From Polyangiaceae bacterium (GTDB taxonomy: Bacteria > Myxococcota_A > Polyangia > Polyangiales > Polyangiaceae), in assembly GCA_023150915.1 (NCBI GenBank), contig JAKLKA010000067.1:1-37188 (forward strand): 37,188 nt of DNA. Reading direction: 5' to 3'. This document shows, in pieces, positions 6,737 through 14,997 of the stretch. Under the pieces are notes generated by a model. That model did not search any database and was not told where the DNA came from. It worked only from the letters and a program-made list of their open reading frames with translations. Within the stretch, counting starts at the first letter, position 1. Each line of letters opens with the position of its first letter. The translations under genes and the position numbers were made by a program.

Positions 6737-8170
6737 TCAATTGTCGCGCGGCGCGGGCTCGCCGCTCAGCAAGAGCCCGAAGACCCGCTCGGCGGTCGAC
6801 CGCTCGAACACCTGCTGCCCCCGGGCCTCGGCCCAGATCGTGAGCACGCGACGCCCGCGCTGGTTTGCGACCACACGCTCGTCGGTGGCGTTGCGCTCTC
6901 GCACCACTCGAGCTGCGTCCACGGTGGGGAGCCACTCCGTGCGCACCGCGCCGAGCATGTCCGGGTGCACGAAGCTCACGTCCACCACGTTCGGACCCGC
7001 CGTGCGCTCTCGAAGGATCCGGAACCCCGCGTTCGGCATCCGCAGTCGCACCCACGCCGGCGACCAGGTTGGATCGTGCGCTGCGAGCGCGGACCGCGCG
7101 GGGGCCCGAGCGGGGCGCGGCAGGATCAGAAGCGCCGCGACGGAGACGCCCGCGACGAGCAGCAGCAGCAGCGTGGCCGAAGCCGCCAAGAGCGCCGGCG
7201 CGCGGCGCCCACCGTCGCTCGGGTGCGCCATCACGCTGGTGACCGGCGCGAGTGATGGCGCGCCCGCGCGCTCGGAAAGACAGGGCTCCCGCGACGGGCG
7301 CTGTTCGGCCACCTCCCACGGGCCGGCGGGGGCCGGCGCCTCGGCGGCGACGCGCTCGAGATCGGCGAGCATCTCTTCCGCGCTCTGGTAGCGGGCGCTC
7401 GCGTCCTTCTCGATGGCCCGGCGCACCACGGGGTAGAGCGGGCTCTGCGTCACCAAGTCGGGAAGCGTGTGCGGTTCATCCGAGCAATGGGCGGTGAGCT
7501 GCTCGGTCGTGCTGCCCCCGATCAGCGGCGTGCCGGTCATCGCCGTCGCCATCACCATGCCGAGCGCGTAGAGATCGGTGGGCGGGCCCAGCCGACCCCC
7601 CAAGATCTGCTCGCGTGGCATGAACCCGGGCGTGCCGACCAGCCAGCCGTGCGCGGTCAGGCTGCGCTCGGGCTGTTTGGCGATGCCGAAGTCCAAGAGC
7701 TTGACGAAGTCGTCCTCGCCCGCATAGCGGCACAAGAAGACGTTCTGTGGTTTGACGTCCCGATGCACGATGCCAAGGGCGTGGGCCTCCGAGAGCGCGT
7801 TGAGCAGGCAGCGCGCGACTCGCCGCGTCTCGTCGCCGGTCAGGCGCAGAGCGCGGTGCACGCGCCGCCCCAGGGACTCGCCGTCGAGCCACTCGAAGGC
7901 GATGAACAGGTACCCCTGCTCCGCGACCCCCCAGTCGTAGACCCTGACCGTGTTGGGGTGCACCAGCCGCGACGACAGCTCGGCCTCGCGCCAGAAACGC
8001 GGAACGGTGTCGTCGCCGCCCTGCGTCACCTTCAGGGCGACCGGCCGATCGAGCTTCAGATCGCGGGCGCGGAACACCGAGGCCTGCTCGCCACGCGCGA
8101 TCAGCGCCTCGATCTGGTAGCGATCGAACGCTGGACCGAGCTTCTTCGGTGCTAGTTCTCGCGGGGTCAT
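6737..8170 (-). CDS. Eukaryotic-like Ser/Thr protein kinase with transmembrane helix, unusual Gly loop
   Basis: 477 residues from ATG 8170. Kinase domain residues about 18-290: Lys47 (PVALKV), HRDVKPQN (136-143), DFG 160-162, then GTPGFMPREQI. The Gly loop is IARGEQASVF, which lacks the usual GxGxxG, and the activation segment ends PRE instead of APE or SPE. Both changes may weaken or alter activity, although Lys, HRD and DFG are intact. A helix at about 328-350 (ALLAASATLLLLLVAGVSVA) precedes a roughly 125-residue extracytoplasmic domain (WVRLRMPNAGFRILRERTAG onward) that I do not recognise and that may be a sensor. The small lipoprotein gene follows on the same strand. Confidence 0.9.
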   Translation of the reverse strand: MTPRELAPKKLGPAFDRYQIEALIARGEQASVFRARDLKLDRPVALKVTQGGDDTVPRFWREAELSSRLVHPNTVRVYDWGVAEQGYLFIAFEWLDGESLGRRVHRALRLTGDETRRVARCLLNALSEAHALGIVHRDVKPQNVFLCRYAGEDDFVKLLDFGIAKQPERSLTAHGWLVGTPGFMPREQILGGRLGPPTDLYALGMVMATAMTGTPLIGGSTTEQLTAHCSDEPHTLPDLVTQSPLYPVVRRAIEKDASARYQSAEEMLADLERVAAEAPAPAGPWEVAEQRPSREPCLSERAGAPSLAPVTSVMAHPSDGGRRAPALLAASATLLLLLVAGVSVAALLILPRPARAPARSALAAHDPTWSPAWVRLRMPNAGFRILRERTAGPNVVDVSFVHPDMLGAVRTEWLPTVDAARVVRERNATDERVVANQRGRRVLTIWAEARGQQVFERSTAERVFGLLLSGEPAPRDN

Positions 8171-8323
8171 CCACGCCGGCGCCCCGTGCCGGCCTCCGTC
8201 GTACGCCGCGCCCCGGGGCGATGCCCCCTGGCCCGGGCGGGCGCACCTGCCGCCGCGCCGCCGCGGCCGCCATCGATCGGGACGTACTTGTCCGGCTCGC
8301 TCCCCCGCGCGATCATCCGTCGG

Positions 8324-8944
8324 ATGCGATCATGGCCGGCACGAGCCGGGCTTCTGGCGGTTTCGGTGGTGTGCTGGTCCAACGTCGCGCTCGCGGACGG
8401 TGGACCGAAGATCACCGATTCGCTGTGGATGCCGGTGGGCGTGAACCTGGGCTGGGCGGTGAACCCCAGCCCCGTGCGCAACGGCTTCTTGATCGGACCC
8501 GAGGTCAGCCTGGTCTACCTGGACCAAAAAGGCTGGTGGGCCGGCGCGTACACCGATGCGCTCTACGACGGAGGCAGCGAGCGCGCGCGGATCAGCGCGG
8601 GGGGCGAAGTGGGCTACGCCATCCTGGGGATCGATCTGGGCTATGTGACCACCCTGCGTGGCGAGCGCGAGCAGGGCTTCCGCGCTCGCGCGATGCTCTC
8701 GCTGGCCGCGGTCCATTTGTATGGCGGCGCCGGGCGCCTTTCGGACTCGACATATGGCGAGCTGGGCGTGCTGCTCAAGTTCCCCATCGAGCTGTGGGCC
8801 GAGCCCGTGCGCCGGCCGTGGATGGACCGGCCGTCGCCCGACCCCGCGCCCGAGGCGCCGCTCCCCGCCGAGGGGCCGGTGCCGCCCGGCGCGCCGCTCT
8901 TGCCCGAGCAAAAGCCCAACGAACCGGAGGCCGCTCGACGCTGA
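8324..8944 (+). CDS. Exported beta-rich protein, probably outer-membrane associated
   Basis: 206 residues from ATG 8324, chosen because it starts a clean signal peptide (RSWPARAGLLAVSVVCWSNVALA) with cleavage before DGG. The frame also stays open upstream to 8186, but that part is not signal-like. The mature part has alternating hydrophobic and polar segments rich in Gly, Tyr and Trp (GPEVSLVYLDQKGWWAGAY, GEVGYAILGIDLGYVTTL), as in small outer-membrane beta-barrels, and ends in a Pro/Glu-rich tail. No named family recognised. It diverges from the kinase gene at 8170 across about 150 bp and precedes the cyclic-nucleotide-binding gene by 27 bases. Confidence 0.75.
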   Translation: MRSWPARAGLLAVSVVCWSNVALADGGPKITDSLWMPVGVNLGWAVNPSPVRNGFLIGPEVSLVYLDQKGWWAGAYTDALYDGGSERARISAGGEVGYAILGIDLGYVTTLRGEREQGFRARAMLSLAAVHLYGGAGRLSDSTYGELGVLLKFPIELWAEPVRRPWMDRPSPDPAPEAPLPAEGPVPPGAPLLPEQKPNEPEAARR

Positions 8945-8971
8945 CCGAGCGTTGGACGATGGTCGGGGCCC

Positions 8972-9409
8972 ATGTCGTCGCGGACCCAGTCCCACGCCAA
9001 AGAGCTCGAGCGCGCGTACGGTGACGGCGAGTGCATCGTCGAAGAGGGCGACCACTCGCGGGACATGTTCGTGATCCAGTCCGGGCGCGTGCGCATCACC
9101 AAGAAGGTCGGTGAACGCGAGGTGGAGCTGGCCACCCTGGAACGCGGGGACTTCTTCGGCGAAATGTCGCTCCTCGAGTCCCTGCCGCGGGACGCATCGG
9201 CGCATGCCCTGGGCGAGACCCAGCTCTTGGTGATCAGCGCCGGCTCGCTCTTGGTTCGCATGCGACGCGACCCCACCTTTGCGTTCGAGATGCTGCACCG
9301 GCTCAGCGGGCGTGTCCGGTTGCTCAACGCCCGGCTGGTGGGCTTGCTCGACGAGCGCGCCGACCCGCTGTTGTATCTTCCGGAGGCGGCAGAGGCGGGG
9401 CAGAAGTGA
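8972..9409 (+). CDS. Cyclic-nucleotide-binding domain protein
   Basis: 145 residues that are essentially one cNMP-binding domain: ECIVEEGDHSRDMFVIQSG (beta strands 1-3), then GDFFGEMSLLESLPRDASA, the phosphate-binding cassette with its Glu and Arg, then ETQLLVISAGSL and two C-terminal helices. Such stand-alone domains sense cAMP or cGMP, or have lost binding and serve as interaction modules. There is no DNA-binding or kinase domain attached. The ATG is at 8972; the stop (TGA 9407-9409) overlaps the GTG start of the metallophosphoesterase gene, so the two are translationally coupled. A role as its regulator or partner is inferred from this only. Confidence 0.88.
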   Translation: MSSRTQSHAKELERAYGDGECIVEEGDHSRDMFVIQSGRVRITKKVGEREVELATLERGDFFGEMSLLESLPRDASAHALGETQLLVISAGSLLVRMRRDPTFAFEMLHRLSGRVRLLNARLVGLLDERADPLLYLPEAAEAGQK

Positions 9410-10143
9410 TCATCGAGGCCGAGGTCGATCGGCTGCTGGTCGTGTCCGATCTGCACATCGGCAATCCGTTCTCGCAAGCCAGCGGGTCGCTGGGAAGCTT
9501 CCTCGACCATGCCCGGCGCGAGCGCTACCACCTGTGCATCAACGGCGACGGCCTGGACATCCTCCAGACCAGCTTCGCCAACCTTGCCAACGACACGGTG
9601 CGGATCGTGGAGCGCATCCGGGCCCTGCTCGCGTCGGGGCTGAAGGTGTTCTACGTGGTCGGTAACCACGACATCGTGCTCGAGCACTACTTCGAGGGTT
9701 TCTCCGAGATCCGCATCTGCCCGTTCTTGAACCTGCGGGCGGGCGCCCGGCGGATCCGCATCGAACACGGCCACCTGTACGACCCGCTGTTCGTCAAGCA
9801 CCCGCGGCTCTACGACGCCCTCACCCGCGCGGCGGGCCCGCTGCTTCACGTCTACCCCGACGTGTATCGGGTGTGGTCTTCCTACGAGAAGCTCAAGGGT
9901 CGCGTGAACGAACGCTTCCGCGAGCAAGAGCCGTCGGCCTACCACGAGGCCGCCGAGATGCTGCTCCGGCGCGGCTTCGACGCCGTCGTGTTCGGACACA
10001 CCCACCGGGCAGAGCTGGTCGAGCTGCTGCCGGGCAAGACGTACGTCAACTCTGGCAACTGGATGCACGGCGGCACGTACGTGGAGATCACGAACGGCGA
10101 GATCGCCCTGCACCGCTGGGGCGGCGAAGCACCCACCCGCTGA
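9406..10143 (+). CDS. Calcineurin-like metallophosphoesterase
   Basis: 245 residues from GTG 9406, overlapping the previous stop by four bases. The full metal-site set is present: SDLHIG (Asp and His of motif I), NGDGLD (motif II), GNHD (motif III), IEHGHLYD and GHTH (last motif). The layout is like UDP-2,3-diacylglucosamine hydrolase (LpxH-like) and related phosphoesterases, but I cannot assign the substrate; a lipid A or nucleotide-type phosphodiester is possible. No signal peptide, so cytoplasmic or membrane-peripheral. It ends 13 bases before the stop of the convergent OsmC gene. Coupling to a cyclic-nucleotide sensor would suit a signal-controlled hydrolase, but this is speculation. Confidence 0.9.
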   Translation: MIIEAEVDRLLVVSDLHIGNPFSQASGSLGSFLDHARRERYHLCINGDGLDILQTSFANLANDTVRIVERIRALLASGLKVFYVVGNHDIVLEHYFEGFSEIRICPFLNLRAGARRIRIEHGHLYDPLFVKHPRLYDALTRAAGPLLHVYPDVYRVWSSYEKLKGRVNERFREQEPSAYHEAAEMLLRRGFDAVVFGHTHRAELVELLPGKTYVNSGNWMHGGTYVEITNGEIALHRWGGEAPTR

Positions 10144-10156
10144 CTGGACGCCGTCG

Positions 10157-10594
10157 CTATGCCAGCTCGACCGAGAACGCGGGCTGGTGCGCGATGGTCT
10201 TCTTCACCTTGCAGCTTTCGATGGAGCGGAGCAGGCCTGCGCGGTACTTCTCGGGGAAGCCGGCCGGAACGCGGACCACGAACCGGATCTCGGCCGGCAG
10301 CTTCGAGCCCGGGTCCTCGATCACCTCTTGGGTGATCTTCAGGCCCTCGGTTGGCAGGTCGCGGGCGTGGCAGAACCCCAGCGCATAGACCCCGGCGCAG
10401 GTGGCGATCGACGCCAGGAACAGGTCGAACGGCGCCGGCGCTGCGCCCTCTCCGCCGAACTGCGGCGGCTGGTCGGTCGAGATCACATGGCCGCCCACCC
10501 GCGCGTCGACGCGCTTTCCACCTGGAAAATCGAGCTCGATGCGGGTGACGGCGGGCGGCTGGGACTCTGAACGGGTGACGGGCTCGGGATTCAT
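10157..10594 (-). CDS. OsmC/Ohr-family peroxiredoxin-like protein
   Basis: 145 residues when started at ATG 10594 (MNPEPVTRSE), the usual OsmC length. The frame stays open further upstream, but that part is arginine-rich and not family-like. GGHVISTDQPPQFGGEGAAP and FDLFLASIATCAGVYA match the OsmC fold with the first catalytic Cys in ATCAG. IESCKVKKTI supplies the second. Members reduce organic hydroperoxides using this Cys pair; some instead process other thiol substrates. No signal peptide, so cytoplasmic. It is transcribed towards the convergent metallophosphoesterase gene. The 200 bp upstream, between it and the lipoprotein stop at 10795, holds two short GC-rich hairpins and no clear promoter. 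Confidence 0.9.
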   Translation of the reverse strand: MNPEPVTRSESQPPAVTRIELDFPGGKRVDARVGGHVISTDQPPQFGGEGAAPAPFDLFLASIATCAGVYALGFCHARDLPTEGLKITQEVIEDPGSKLPAEIRFVVRVPAGFPEKYRAGLLRSIESCKVKKTIAHQPAFSVELA

Positions 10595-10794
10595 GGCTCT
10601 AGGCGTCAGAGCCCATCGCCCGAAAAAGGAGGCAACCGACCTGACGAACGTCATGGCGAAGCCCGACGGGTGGCGGCCCGGCGAGCACGAAGGAAAGTGT
10701 GAAAACCGGCCGGGACCGGCGGAGGCCGTTTCAACGGCTCGGAAGCGCCGCAGGGCGTTCGCCGCCGCCAACGGAGTGAGAACTACGGAGACCC

Positions 10795-12912
10795 CTAGTT
10801 GCAGTCCGTCTCGTCGCAGCGCTCTTCTTCCTTCGGATCGCTGACCAGCTTGTCGTTGCAGTTGCAGGCGCCCTTGCAATACCAGCCGACCTTGCCGGTG
10901 CGGAAGAACTCGTCTTGCTGGTCGAACGACGGGTTGAGGTCGCGCACGCGGTCGTGGGGGTCACACCCGTCTTTGGCCGGGGTGTTGGTCGCGGGCAGTG
11001 GCTTCAGGCCGAAGTCGTACTCGATCAGCGCCGACTGATCGGTGAGCGGCGCCTTCTTCGTCTCGATGCCGTAGTAGTCCTCGAACACCGGTTGGGACGC
11101 ATCGTCCGAGGCGAGCTGCACGGCCCCGATGGCGCGGGACATGATGTGCGCGCCGAACGGCGTCACCTGGTGGTCGCCCCGCGCAATGTGGAGCAGCACG
11201 TGGTGGGCGGGGGTGCCCGGCAGGCGGTCTTCGGTCATGTAGGGCGTCAGCCCGCCCGGCTCGATCCGGTCCCACGCCATCTGGATGGCGCCCAGCATCA
11301 GCTGCACCGCGATCCCGTCGAAGCTGAAGCCCGACTCGAGCATGATCTCGTAGGCGGGCCAGTCTTGGCTGCGGTTGAGCAAGAGGTTGTACGACATGCC
11401 CGTCTCGCCCAAGAGCCCGCGGGTCACATCGGTGCTGATCGACATGTACGAAGCGCCCATGATGCCGCCCTGGCTGTCGCCGCGATAGCCACGCACCTTC
11501 GGGTCGATCCAGGTCGGGTCCAAGACCAGCGTCCCGGTGCCGTCCTTGATGCCCTCTTTGGCCACGCGGCCCATCATCATGCGCATCACCAAGAGCTGGT
11601 TCACCATGCCCTGGATCTGGCGCTCGGTCAGGCCCTTGATGCCCTCGTAGTTGCCCAGCAAGGTGTCGATGGCCAGGGTGACGCTGTCTTCGTCGAAGCC
11701 GAACAGGTTGGTCGAGAACGCGATCCAGTTGTTGCGGTTGGCTGCGCGGGCCAAGTAGCCGCCTTGCCCCTCGAAGCGGCTGCCGAACAGGCCGTGCCCG
11801 TTCTGCAAGAGGCCGTGCTTCTTGCCGCTCTGCACGCTCTTCGGCACCAGCACCAGCACGTCCCAGTCCATGGTGCCGTTCTGCTCCAGCTCGCCGGCGG
11901 CGTTGATGTTCAGCCGGTCCATCGGGTTCTTCTTCGAGTAGTGGATGGACGCGCTGGTCAGGTAAACGGGGACGGTCATCACCAGGTGGATGCGCCGGAG
12001 CAGCTCCGGGTGGTCGGTCATCTCTTCGACCTGCTTGACCTTGAAAGTGGGCCCGTCGTCGCCGACTTTGGCCAGCGCCTTGTCGCGCATCTGCACCACC
12101 CAGCGCGTGATGTTCTCTTTGCTGGCGGTGGTGTAGTCCCAGGCAATCTGCAGGTCGTCCCGCGCCACACCGGCCTTCTCGAGCTCGCCGAAGATCTCGG
12201 AATACAGCTCGCGGCGCGCGTAGACGCTCCACTTCTCGGCCGCGGTGCCGCTGCCCAGGAGCTTTCCGTCGCGGATCGCCCGGAACACCTTGCTGGGCGC
12301 GATGGTCTCGCCGTTCACGTCTTCCACGTTGCGAATCGCCACGATGTACCGCGTGTCGTCCTTCAGGCGCTCGGCCGGGCGGATCATCAGCACCCGATGA
12401 TCGGGCCGATCTTCGAGCCCGTCGTTGTCGGTGCTCATGTCCATGTCGACCCAGTGGGGGATCTTCCGGCCGGTAGGCACCTCGAGCAGCACCGTCGGGT
12501 GATCGGCTTCCAGGGACTTCTCGATGCTGTAGGGCGTGGCGCACGCCGCACACTTGGCGAGCGGCAGGTGGGTCATCGGCCCCTGCGTGGGCGAGAACCC
12601 GTCGTGGTCCGCGAACAGGTCGGCTGGGGCGTGGACGTCGTCTTGCCGCGCCGGCATGGTGGTGGCGCCGAACATCACGTGCTTGCCGTTCGCGTGTTTC
12701 TTGTCGGGGTCGTCGTGCCGGTACACGTTCGAGGGGAACGGCAGCCCACAGTGGGTCGGCACCATCGGGTCGCAGTCGTCACCCAAGAGCGGAATGGTGC
12801 TCTCGGGCTGGCTCGGGATCCCGGGCTCCTCGTCGTCGCTGCCGCACCCCAGCGCGGCGAGTCCCAATAGCACGGCACCAAACGCGAGCAGACGAGCGCG
12901 AAGCAAGTTCAT
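10795..12912 (-). CDS. Large lipoprotein, probable alpha/beta-hydrolase (virulence-lipase-like)
   Basis: 705 residues from ATG 12912, preceded by an SD (GGAGG, seven bases upstream). Lipoprotein signal LLGLAALGCGSDD with Cys at about residue 23. The mature part starts with a cysteine-containing, Pro/Asp-rich region (DDCDPMVPTHCGLPFPSN) and continues with Ig-like/beta sequence (LLEVPTGRKIPHWVDMDMST). GYRGDSQGGIMGASYM contains a GxSxG-type nucleophile elbow (GDSQG), and GLLQNGHGLFGS could hold an oxyanion loop. Similar myxobacterial proteins resemble the bacterial virulence-factor lipase N-terminal family. The end has paired Cys (WYCKGACNCNDK, RCDETDCN). Hydrolase activity is inferred from the elbow; substrate unknown. 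The neighbouring sulfatase-fold gene is divergent, with the promoters in the 107 bp between. Confidence 0.75.
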   Translation of the reverse strand: MNLLRARLLAFGAVLLGLAALGCGSDDEEPGIPSQPESTIPLLGDDCDPMVPTHCGLPFPSNVYRHDDPDKKHANGKHVMFGATTMPARQDDVHAPADLFADHDGFSPTQGPMTHLPLAKCAACATPYSIEKSLEADHPTVLLEVPTGRKIPHWVDMDMSTDNDGLEDRPDHRVLMIRPAERLKDDTRYIVAIRNVEDVNGETIAPSKVFRAIRDGKLLGSGTAAEKWSVYARRELYSEIFGELEKAGVARDDLQIAWDYTTASKENITRWVVQMRDKALAKVGDDGPTFKVKQVEEMTDHPELLRRIHLVMTVPVYLTSASIHYSKKNPMDRLNINAAGELEQNGTMDWDVLVLVPKSVQSGKKHGLLQNGHGLFGSRFEGQGGYLARAANRNNWIAFSTNLFGFDEDSVTLAIDTLLGNYEGIKGLTERQIQGMVNQLLVMRMMMGRVAKEGIKDGTGTLVLDPTWIDPKVRGYRGDSQGGIMGASYMSISTDVTRGLLGETGMSYNLLLNRSQDWPAYEIMLESGFSFDGIAVQLMLGAIQMAWDRIEPGGLTPYMTEDRLPGTPAHHVLLHIARGDHQVTPFGAHIMSRAIGAVQLASDDASQPVFEDYYGIETKKAPLTDQSALIEYDFGLKPLPATNTPAKDGCDPHDRVRDLNPSFDQQDEFFRTGKVGWYCKGACNCNDKLVSDPKEEERCDETDCN

Positions 12913-12931
12913 GGCAGCCTCCGGGGCGGGG

Positions 12932-12937
12932 AGCATA
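12932..12937 (-). promoter_or_regulatory. Putative extended -10 element TGATATGCT for the hydrolase-like lipoprotein
   Basis: On the minus strand TATGCT is preceded by TGA (TGN extension), giving a start about 13 bases upstream of the ATG with an SD (GGAGG) between. Unlike the leaderless-type elements this one leaves room for a leader. No good -35 is seen. Confidence 0.4.
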
Positions 12938-13003
12938 TCAGTCGGCGGGCCGCCCTGCAGTGCCCGCGCGACCATCGAAGCTCGCCCGCACCGCGGGTTG
13001 CGC

Positions 13004-13009
13004 TAGGAT
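13004..13009 (+). promoter_or_regulatory. Putative -10 element TAGGAT of the sulfatase-fold gene
   Basis: TAGGAT overlaps the ATG at 13008 and ends 11 bases before a GTG at 13020 in the same frame. If it is the -10, the ATG is outside the transcript and the GTG would be the true, leaderless start. Confidence 0.4.
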
Positions 13010-13019
13010 GCGCGCCGCC

Positions 13020-14990
13020 GTGCCGGAAGTGGACTCCAGCGTCGACTCAGAGCCCCCGGTCCCCAGGGCCCGGGGCCCGGTGGTCGTGGTGGGCGAGCCC
13101 GAGCCCGCCTGGCGCGCTCGCCGGCGCCGGATGCGTCGCGCCCGCCGGGCGCTCGGCCTGTTTCTCTTGCTCTGCCCGGTGGTGGCGGTGGTCGCCATCG
13201 ACGCTTCGCGTCGCGCCGAGCTGATGGGCACCTTCCAGGGTCACTATCGCTGGACCTACTTCGCGGCGGTGATGGAGAGCCTGGTGCTCTGGGGCACCCT
13301 GCTCTACGCCGCTGCGCGTCGCAGCGGCTGGGCCCGCTGGGTGGCGGCGGTGCTGTTCGTGGTGGGCATCACCTTCTCGTTCGGGGGGCAGGCCTACTTC
13401 TACTCGCAGTATCACGCCTACCTGAACATCGACGTCTCGCTGTTCGCGTCGAACTTCATGGACAGCGTGCTCAACCAGCTGTTCGCCGACATCGGAAACT
13501 ACCTGAAGGCCAAAGGGCCGCCGCTGGTCGCCGCCATCGTGATGCTGGTCTTGGCGCGGCGGGTGATCCGCCCGCGCCGCATCCCGGCCATCGTTGCCTG
13601 CTACCTGGCGCCGGTGCTGGTGATCGCGTCGTTCTTCATTCCGACCCAGCACCGCCACGTTCAGGCGGCTACACCCGACGTGCTCTATCTTCACGCCGTG
13701 GGTGGGCTGATTCGCACTCAGCTGGGCCTCACCGACCAGTCGAACCAGCTGCGGCCACGGTCGCGAGATTCCCTGCCGGTCGGGCCGCTGAGCGGCAAGC
13801 CGCCCACGCCCCGCAACGTGGTGCTGGTGATTCTCGAGAGCGTGCGCGCCGACGCCGCGTGCATCGAATACGATCCCGACTGCCAGCGCACCGGGGTCAC
13901 CAACCGCCTGCTGCCGAAGCGGTTTCCGCTGAACCAGATGCGCGCGCTCGACTCGTCGACCGCCATCTCGCTGGCCGTGCTGTGGGCCGGCGTCTTGCCC
14001 ACCGAAGATCGCGAGACGCTCCACACCTGGCCGCTGATCTTCGACTATGCGCGGGCTGCGGGGTGGGACACGGCCTATTGGACCAGCCAGAACATGATGT
14101 TCGGCAACGCCCGGCTGTGGGTGAAGAACCTGGGCGTCAGCAAGTTCGTCGCCGCGACGGATCTGGACCCCACCGCCGACCTGGACATGGGCGCCCCCGA
14201 GAACTTGCTGGCCGACCGCGTGAACGCCGAGATCGGTCAGCTGAAAGAGCCCTTCTTCGCCGTCATTCACCTGTCGAACGTCCACTATCCGTACCACATC
14301 GACAAGAACGGCCCCTTGCCCTTCCAGCCCTGGACCACCAGCAAGGCCCCGGAAGACAACCCCCACTTCTTCAACCTCTATCAGAACTCGGTTCACCAGC
14401 AGGACCACCACGTGGGCAAGATGATCGAGCACCTGCGCTCGACCGAGTTCGGCAAGCGCACCGCGCTGGTGTACCTGTCCGACCACGCCGAGGCGTTTCG
14501 CGAGCATGGTCAGATGGGGCACACCTTCAGCGTGTTCGACGAAGAGATCCACGTGCCCGCGTGGATCGACACGCCCGAAGGCATGCTGACCGACGAGCAG
14601 GCCAAGAACCTGACCGCCAAGAAAGACGCCTTCGTGTTCCAGGTGGACGTGGCGCCGACCGTGCTCGACCTGATGGGCTTGTGGGACGAGCCGAGCATCG
14701 CCAAGTACAAGACCAAGATGCCCGGCCACAGCCTGCTTCGCCCCGAGCTCACCGTGCAGCCCCTGCCCATGACCAACTGCGCGGGCGTGTGGAGCTGCGC
14801 CTTCGAGAACTGGGGCGCCATGAAGCAGAACATGAAGCTCGAGGCCCGCGCCTGGGACACCGGCTGGCACTGCTACGACGTGGCGGCCGACCCGCGGGAA
14901 GAGAGCCCCCTGCCCCTCGAGCGCTGCGGCGAGCTCGAGGGCGTGGTCCAGCGCACGTTCGGGCGATTGCCGGGCAAGAAGCCGGATTGA
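13020..14990 (+). CDS. Membrane sulfatase-fold enzyme (LTA-synthase/phosphoethanolamine-transferase-like)
   Basis: 656 residues from GTG 13020; an in-frame ATG at 13008 would add four. About five membrane helices lie in residues 35-240 (ALGLFLLLCPVVAVVAI, MESLVLWGTLLYAAA, WVAAVLFVVGITFSFGG, LVAAIVMLVLARRVI, VACYLAPVLVIASFFI). The catalytic domain follows on the outer face: VVLVILESVRAD (metal-binding Glu), DSSTAISLAVLWAG (nucleophile Ser/Thr region), YLSDHAEAFREHGQMGH and FDEEIHVPA (metal-binding Asp/His). This layout is used by enzymes that move glycerol-phosphate or phosphoethanolamine onto envelope glycans or lipid A. The acceptor is unknown. nadA starts seven bases after the stop. Promoter hexamer at 13004. 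Confidence 0.85.
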   Translation: MPEVDSSVDSEPPVPRARGPVVVVGEPEPAWRARRRRMRRARRALGLFLLLCPVVAVVAIDASRRAELMGTFQGHYRWTYFAAVMESLVLWGTLLYAAARRSGWARWVAAVLFVVGITFSFGGQAYFYSQYHAYLNIDVSLFASNFMDSVLNQLFADIGNYLKAKGPPLVAAIVMLVLARRVIRPRRIPAIVACYLAPVLVIASFFIPTQHRHVQAATPDVLYLHAVGGLIRTQLGLTDQSNQLRPRSRDSLPVGPLSGKPPTPRNVVLVILESVRADAACIEYDPDCQRTGVTNRLLPKRFPLNQMRALDSSTAISLAVLWAGVLPTEDRETLHTWPLIFDYARAAGWDTAYWTSQNMMFGNARLWVKNLGVSKFVAATDLDPTADLDMGAPENLLADRVNAEIGQLKEPFFAVIHLSNVHYPYHIDKNGPLPFQPWTTSKAPEDNPHFFNLYQNSVHQQDHHVGKMIEHLRSTEFGKRTALVYLSDHAEAFREHGQMGHTFSVFDEEIHVPAWIDTPEGMLTDEQAKNLTAKKDAFVFQVDVAPTVLDLMGLWDEPSIAKYKTKMPGHSLLRPELTVQPLPMTNCAGVWSCAFENWGAMKQNMKLEARAWDTGWHCYDVAADPREESPLPLERCGELEGVVQRTFGRLPGKKPD

Positions 14991-14997
14991 GCCAGCC

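Noticed and set aside
10915-12870. 651-codon plus-strand frame opposite the hydrolase-like lipoprotein
   Set aside because: Mirror frame of a real gene; Val/His/Gln-rich composition with no motifs.
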